Position numbers and translations under genes: made by a program. The notes under the pieces are model-generated. The model searched no databases, had not been told where the DNA came from, and was given only the letters and a program-made list of their open reading frames with translations. Source: HGM11788 sp964654945 (lineage in GTDB: Bacteria > Bacillota > Clostridia > Lachnospirales > CAG-274). Taken from it: a stretch of DNA of 7,458 nt. This document shows, piece after piece, positions 5,318 to 7,458 of this stretch. The stretch spans positions 1 to 7,458 of the forward strand of contig CAZZLN010000067.1 in the NCBI GenBank assembly GCA_964654945.1, written 5' to 3'. Numbering within the stretch: position 1 is the first letter of the stretch; the number at the start of each line of letters is the position of its first letter.

Positions 5318-6364
5318 ATGAGGAATTTTGATTATACAGATTTAAAAAATGTAAAATGGGACAGTGAGGTACTTGGATTAGTTGCACAAATTCATGAATA
5401 TAAAGGCAGACAAGAATTATATCTAAAACAAAAGCCTGAGCAACTTAATAAACTTGTTGAAATTGCTAAGGTTCAGAGTACAGAGGCATCTAATGAAATT
5501 GAGGGTATCCGTACAACTAGATTGAAGCAGCTTTGCAGCGATAAGACTACTCCAAGGAATCGTGATGAAAAAGAAATTATGGGGTATCGTGATGTACTAA
5601 ATACAATTCATGAAAATTATGAATACATCCCTATTAGTGCAAATTATATTTTACAGCTTCACAGGGATTTATACAAATATTCAGAAAAAGGCATAGGTGG
5701 AACATTTAAAAACAATCAAAATTATATTTCTGCAATAGATGGAACAGGTCGAGAGTTTGTGTTGTTTACACCTCTTGCACCTAGTAAAGTACCTGATGCT
5801 GTTGATGCAATATGCAAAAGTTTTAATAAGGTAATGGATAATGAGGAGATAAATCCATTAATACTGATACCTATTTTTATACACGACTTTCTCTGCATTC
5901 ATCCCTTTAATGATGGAAATGGTCGAATGAGCCGCCTACTTACAATTCTTTTATTGTACAGAGCAGGCTATATGGTTGGAAAATATATTTCCTTGGAAAG
6001 CAAGATTGCAAAAAATAAAGACATTTATTACGATGTATTAGAGGAGTGTCAACAAGGTTGGCATCAAAATGAAAATGATTCTACACCATTTATTAAATAC
6101 ATGCTTAAAATAATTCTTGCTTCATATCGTGATTTTGAGGAGCGTGTTGACTTAGTGGGCAATAAGCTATCTGCTATAGATATAGTAAAAAAGGCTGTAT
6201 ATAGCAAAATTGGAAAGTTTACCAAGAATGATATTATGGAAATGTGTCCAACTATAGGTAAAACATCAGTGGAAAGCTCACTAAAAAAAATGTGTCAAAC
6301 AGGTGAAATTACAAAGCTTGGCTCCGGCAGAGCTACATTTTATGTAAGAAGTGATGCTTTATAG
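5318..6364 (+). CDS. Fic-family protein (predicted AMP-transferase) with N-terminal inhibitory helix and C-terminal winged helix
   Basis: The 348-aa protein carries a complete Fic motif, HPFNDGNGRMSR (195-206), with catalytic His195, the phosphate-binding turn and Arg203/Arg206. It should move AMP (or another nucleotide part) onto a hydroxyl of a target protein. A flap-like segment FVLFTPLAPSKVPDAV lies at 147-162. Near the N-terminus SNEIEG (58-63) fits the (S/T)xxxE(G/N) inhibitory motif, with Glu62 as the blocking residue. Its position before the Fic core makes this a class II, self-inhibited Fic protein. Residues about 285-345 (KNDIMEM...TSVESSLKKM...ITKLGSGRATFYV) look like a winged helix, as in SoFic-type proteins. 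It has its own promoter and terminator, so it is a one-gene unit without a separate antitoxin. The target is unknown. It may be a regulator or a self-contained toxin-like enzyme. Confidence 0.92.
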   Translation: MRNFDYTDLKNVKWDSEVLGLVAQIHEYKGRQELYLKQKPEQLNKLVEIAKVQSTEASNEIEGIRTTRLKQLCSDKTTPRNRDEKEIMGYRDVLNTIHENYEYIPISANYILQLHRDLYKYSEKGIGGTFKNNQNYISAIDGTGREFVLFTPLAPSKVPDAVDAICKSFNKVMDNEEINPLILIPIFIHDFLCIHPFNDGNGRMSRLLTILLLYRAGYMVGKYISLESKIAKNKDIYYDVLEECQQGWHQNENDSTPFIKYMLKIILASYRDFEERVDLVGNKLSAIDIVKKAVYSKIGKFTKNDIMEMCPTIGKTSVESSLKKMCQTGEITKLGSGRATFYVRSDAL

Positions 6365-6376
6365 AATTTTAAATTT

Positions 6377-6421
6377 AATAGCATAGCTTTAATTGATTTT
6401 GATTGAAGCTATGCTATTTTG
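6377..6421 (+). terminator. Terminator hairpin after the Fic gene
   Basis: AATAGCATAGCTT (6377-6389) and AAGCTATGCTATT (6406-6418) are a perfect 13-bp inverted repeat. With G-U pairs the stem can extend inward to leave an 8-base loop. It is followed only by a short TT run, so termination may be moderate. As the stem is symmetric it could also serve the minus strand, but no convergent gene is seen. Confidence 0.7.
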
Positions 6422-6469
6422 TATAAAATAGTATCTTAAATAAGTCTGAGAGATAACAATTGTTTATAC

Positions 6470-6498
6470 TTGTTTAATAACAGAAGCTGTTGTATACT
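6470..6498 (+). promoter_or_regulatory. Possible promoter of the last ORF
   Basis: TTGTTT (6470-6475), a 17-base spacer and TATACT (6493-6498). Transcription would start near 6505, about 23 bases before the ATG at 6528. The area is so AT-rich that other -10-like sequences occur (TATAAT at 6506-6511), so the exact promoter is uncertain. Confidence 0.4.
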
Positions 6499-6527
6499 AA
6501 AGGTATATAATAAAGTTGTTGAATATA

Positions 6528-7458
6528 ATGATTATTACGAAAGATAAGAATATGAGCAAAGAAAGAGTACCCTTAAATACTGGTATTAATAATTTGGAAT
6601 TTCAAAGAATATATAATGAATTTACTAAGCAGTATTCTGATAATATTTTTAAGAATGTAAATATATATTTTACTGAATTAAAAAAGTTGTTTCAAGTTGA
6701 ATTATATATTCCTGATTATAACTCCATTTATATAGTTAATTATTTGAATCAATATATTTATGATAATGTAAGCCTTATATGCAGTAATTATCAAAATTGG
6801 TGTAATAGTATTGTTTTGGGTTCAAATGAAGGAGTGTTTTGTTTAAAAAAGCTTAATGAATTTCTTGAAGTGTTAAAAAAGCCTTTGGATAACCTATTTG
6901 TGTGCAATAAAGTTGTGTATATTTATTCGCCTGAAGCACAAAAAATCATTGACATAAGAAACTATATGTATAATTCAATTTGTTCAATACCATATTTAAA
7001 CATTATTAGAGAAGGATTATTGAGTAGAGCTTTTATTAAGGCGTTATATAGATTAGTAGCATCCTTTGAACGAAATCAAGCCACAATAAATAATATAGTT
7101 CTCAAAAAAATTAATAATAGAATATTCTATTATAATGAGTTATTTGAGCAAAGCAACAAAAAAGAATCCATAGTATCTAAAATAATATCCTATACAAATT
7201 TAACAGCCTTTATATACGATATGAGTGATAGAAAGCTGTTTTGTGAATATATAAAGACAGTAGGCTATGGTAATGAGCTACCACAAATAATGAATATTTT
7301 CTATGCCTGTAAGAACTATTCATTTATGTACAACAATAATATTATGATATATGATTTTGATAAAGTAGGCTTTGTTATATCTCCTTTGTCCCGTATTGTG
7401 TATTGGGGCTGTAAAAAAAGTCTCAAAAGAAAAATCGCTGTAGGCATAGCACTTACAG
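6528..7458 (+). CDS. Hypothetical protein, 3' partial
   Basis: An open frame of at least 310 codons from the ATG at 6528 to the right edge without a stop; the 3' end is outside the window. I do not recognise the family. It is rich in Asn, Ile, Tyr and Lys, with no signal peptide, no obvious transmembrane segment and no P-loop or familiar catalytic motif. Cys residues are scattered. The visible C-terminal part includes DKVGFVISPLSRIVYWGC. The gene is visibly more AT-rich than the nuclease and helicase genes, which suggests a different origin. Start choice is uncertain: no good Shine-Dalgarno precedes 6528, and ATG 6552 or TTG 6516/6519 are alternatives. Its length and consistent coding character on the + strand after a terminator and promoter support a real gene. 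Position next to Gabija-like and Fic genes makes a defence role conceivable, but nothing in the sequence shows it. Confidence 0.7.
   Translation, partial: MIITKDKNMSKERVPLNTGINNLEFQRIYNEFTKQYSDNIFKNVNIYFTELKKLFQVELYIPDYNSIYIVNYLNQYIYDNVSLICSNYQNWCNSIVLGSNEGVFCLKKLNEFLEVLKKPLDNLFVCNKVVYIYSPEAQKIIDIRNYMYNSICSIPYLNIIREGLLSRAFIKALYRLVASFERNQATINNIVLKKINNRIFYYNELFEQSNKKESIVSKIISYTNLTAFIYDMSDRKLFCEYIKTVGYGNELPQIMNIFYACKNYSFMYNNNIMIYDFDKVGFVISPLSRIVYWGCKKSLKRKIAVGIALT

Noticed and set aside
1..7458. A variant genetic code with TAA read as sense
   Set aside because: TAA terminates the amidoligase gene right before a strong RBS, and the other genes end normally with TGA or TAG.

Overview
The window looks like an accessory region of a low-GC Gram-positive chromosome or mobile element, most likely a gut-type clostridium (Clostridia/Lachnospiraceae-like). 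The basis is the strong AT bias, AGGAGG/AGGTGAT-type ribosome binding sites, near-consensus sigma-A promoters and the protein families present. No rRNA, tRNA, CRISPR array, integrase or transposase is visible. All recognisable genes are on the + strand.

Layout. (1) Bases 1-1673: a two-gene operon of an Amidoligase_2-family ligase (5' end outside the window) and a class II glutamine amidotransferase whose N-terminal Cys is the expected nucleophile. The second enzyme can free ammonia from glutamine and the first can use it, or another amine, to make an amide bond on an unknown substrate. (2) Bases 1674-1970: a non-coding spacer rich in nested inverted repeats. It holds a good extended -10 promoter on the minus strand and, at its right end, the + strand promoter of the next operon. 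(3) Bases 1971-5106: an OLD-family ATPase-Toprim nuclease gene and an overlapping UvrD/Rep-like helicase gene. This is the arrangement of a Gabija (GajA-GajB)/class 2 OLD anti-phage system. The nuclease gene carries an in-frame TAA inside the Toprim domain, just before the DxD metal-binding motif, and so reads as two same-frame ORFs of 418 and 145 aa. Its Walker A loop also has Thr where Gly is normal. The helicase looks intact. A hairpin terminator follows it at once. (4) Bases 5318-6364: a Fic-family AMP-transferase-like protein with an N-terminal inhibitory helix motif and a C-terminal winged-helix-like region. It has its own promoter, which is overlapped by an inverted repeat, and its own terminator. 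(5) Bases 6528-7458: a very AT-rich ORF of unknown function that runs off the end.

How it fits together: three or four separately promoted cassettes (amide-bond chemistry, Gabija-like defence, Fic, unknown) lie next to each other, as in defence or accessory islands. The most notable points are the broken-looking nuclease beside an intact helicase, and the structured spacer that may encode a short antisense-strand RNA. Family calls come from motifs read by eye; no database search was possible.
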